Program-made: the position numbers and the translations under genes | Notes under the pieces: model-generated | What the model was told of the DNA's origin: nothing | The model's input: the letters and a program-made list of their open reading frames with translations, nothing else | Databases searched by the model: none | Shown here: one piece after another, positions 63,796-64,000 of the stretch | Position numbering within the stretch: the first letter of the stretch is position 1 | Layout: each line of letters starts with the position of its first letter | Assembly (NCBI GenBank): GCA_017504305.1 | Contig: JAFVRJ010000010.1 | Span: forward strand, 27,193 to 91,192 | Origin: Clostridia bacterium | GTDB taxonomy: Bacteria > Bacillota > Clostridia > Christensenellales > DTU072 | Length of the DNA stretch: 64,000 nt | Direction of reading: 5' to 3'

Positions 63796-64000
63796 AGCGA
63801 TAGGGATTATTGCTACGCCACAACTATATTTGCCTAACGGCAAGTTATATTGCTATAAGCAGTGATATTTTGCTACGCAAAGTTTTATTTTCCCTTTCGG
63901 GAAAGTTGCGGCAAATATAATATAACTTTAACCGTAGGTTAAAATATAACTGCTTACGCAGTTGGCGTTCGCTACGCTCGGCTACACTGTTTACTGCGTA
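63789..64000. repeat. Second mini-hairpin array
   Basis: From 63789 to the window edge, short inverted repeats follow one another: GTGGCGTAGC/GCTACGCCAC, TTGCC/GGCAA, TTTGC/GCAAA, TTTCCC/GGGAAA, TTTAACC/GGTTAAA, AACTGC/GCAGTT, joined by TTATATT-type links. It is the same kind of array as after pckG and likewise touches a terminator stem. No gene is visible here. Confidence 0.7.

Noticed and set aside
23508..64000. CRISPR arrays at the mini-hairpin or tandem repeat regions
   Set aside because: Units in the mini-hairpin arrays differ in sequence; the GTAC elements are too long and have no unique spacers; no cas genes are nearby.

Overview
The window looks like a chromosomal stretch from an anaerobic, low-to-moderate G+C Firmicute, most likely an uncultured gut-type member of class Clostridia. 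The evidence is a complete Rnf complex (rnfCDGEAB), a ferredoxin-dependent 2-oxoacid oxidoreductase (vor/kor DABC), GTP-type PEP carboxykinase, a CIRCE-controlled groESL operon, ribosomal protein L27 carrying a cleavable N-terminus with the Prp protease gene beside it, FloA/NfeD membrane proteins, and an abundance of lipoproteins with InlB-type and BspA-like leucine-rich repeats. Nothing points to a phage, plasmid or CRISPR locus, and I saw no tRNA or rRNA gene. Most genes are on the minus strand.

Layout. 1-19.1 kb: a partial giant surface protein, a SPOR-like membrane protein plus dCMP deaminase, groESL, a ferritin-like protein, then an operon of a YbhN-type flippase, a 2361-residue wall/membrane-anchored protein and an LRR lipoprotein. 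19.3-27.4 kb: SDR oxidoreductase, lysA, pckG, a chimeric Cys-repeat lipoprotein, a nucleotidyltransferase and a MaoC-like hydratase. 27.5-36.1 kb: an unusual AT-rich lipoprotein gene, the uraA-upp-yitT-secB-like cluster and another large LRR lipoprotein. 36.2-44.1 kb: a zinc-ribbon miniprotein, dtd, a two-component system, a structured ncRNA, a pseudo-hydrolase lipoprotein, a PPTase-like gene and malQ. 44.1-51.1 kb: floA, nfeD, vorDABC, a NYN-domain protein, an 8-oxoguanine glycosylase and rpmA-prp-rplU. 51.3-58.1 kb: glcK-manA-LRR lipoprotein-rpiB, tsaC and a lipoprotein. 58.1-63.7 kb: a TspO-like protein and the rnf operon.

The genes fit an amino-acid or sugar fermenting anaerobe. Vor/Kor reduces ferredoxin while oxidising 2-oxoacids, Rnf oxidises ferredoxin and pumps ions, PckG links PEP and oxaloacetate, and MalQ, GlcK, ManA and RpiB process sugars. 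Eight lipoproteins or giant surface proteins suggest heavy investment in the cell surface.

Three non-coding signals stand out. (1) A family of palindromic elements (four copies end-to-end exactly 123 bp, ten copies in all) sits in four clusters, each touching the stop codon of a minus-strand gene. They share a covarying hairpin with an invariant GAG/TGA internal loop. (2) Several sigma-70-type promoters, including those of rnf, vor and the surface proteins, carry an alternating CGCGCG tract in their 17-bp spacer, while housekeeping promoters here do not. (3) Two arrays of tiny hairpins lie at terminators, one of them flanked by 21-bp direct repeats. A free-standing structured RNA with its own promoter and terminator lies at about 39.3-39.5 kb.
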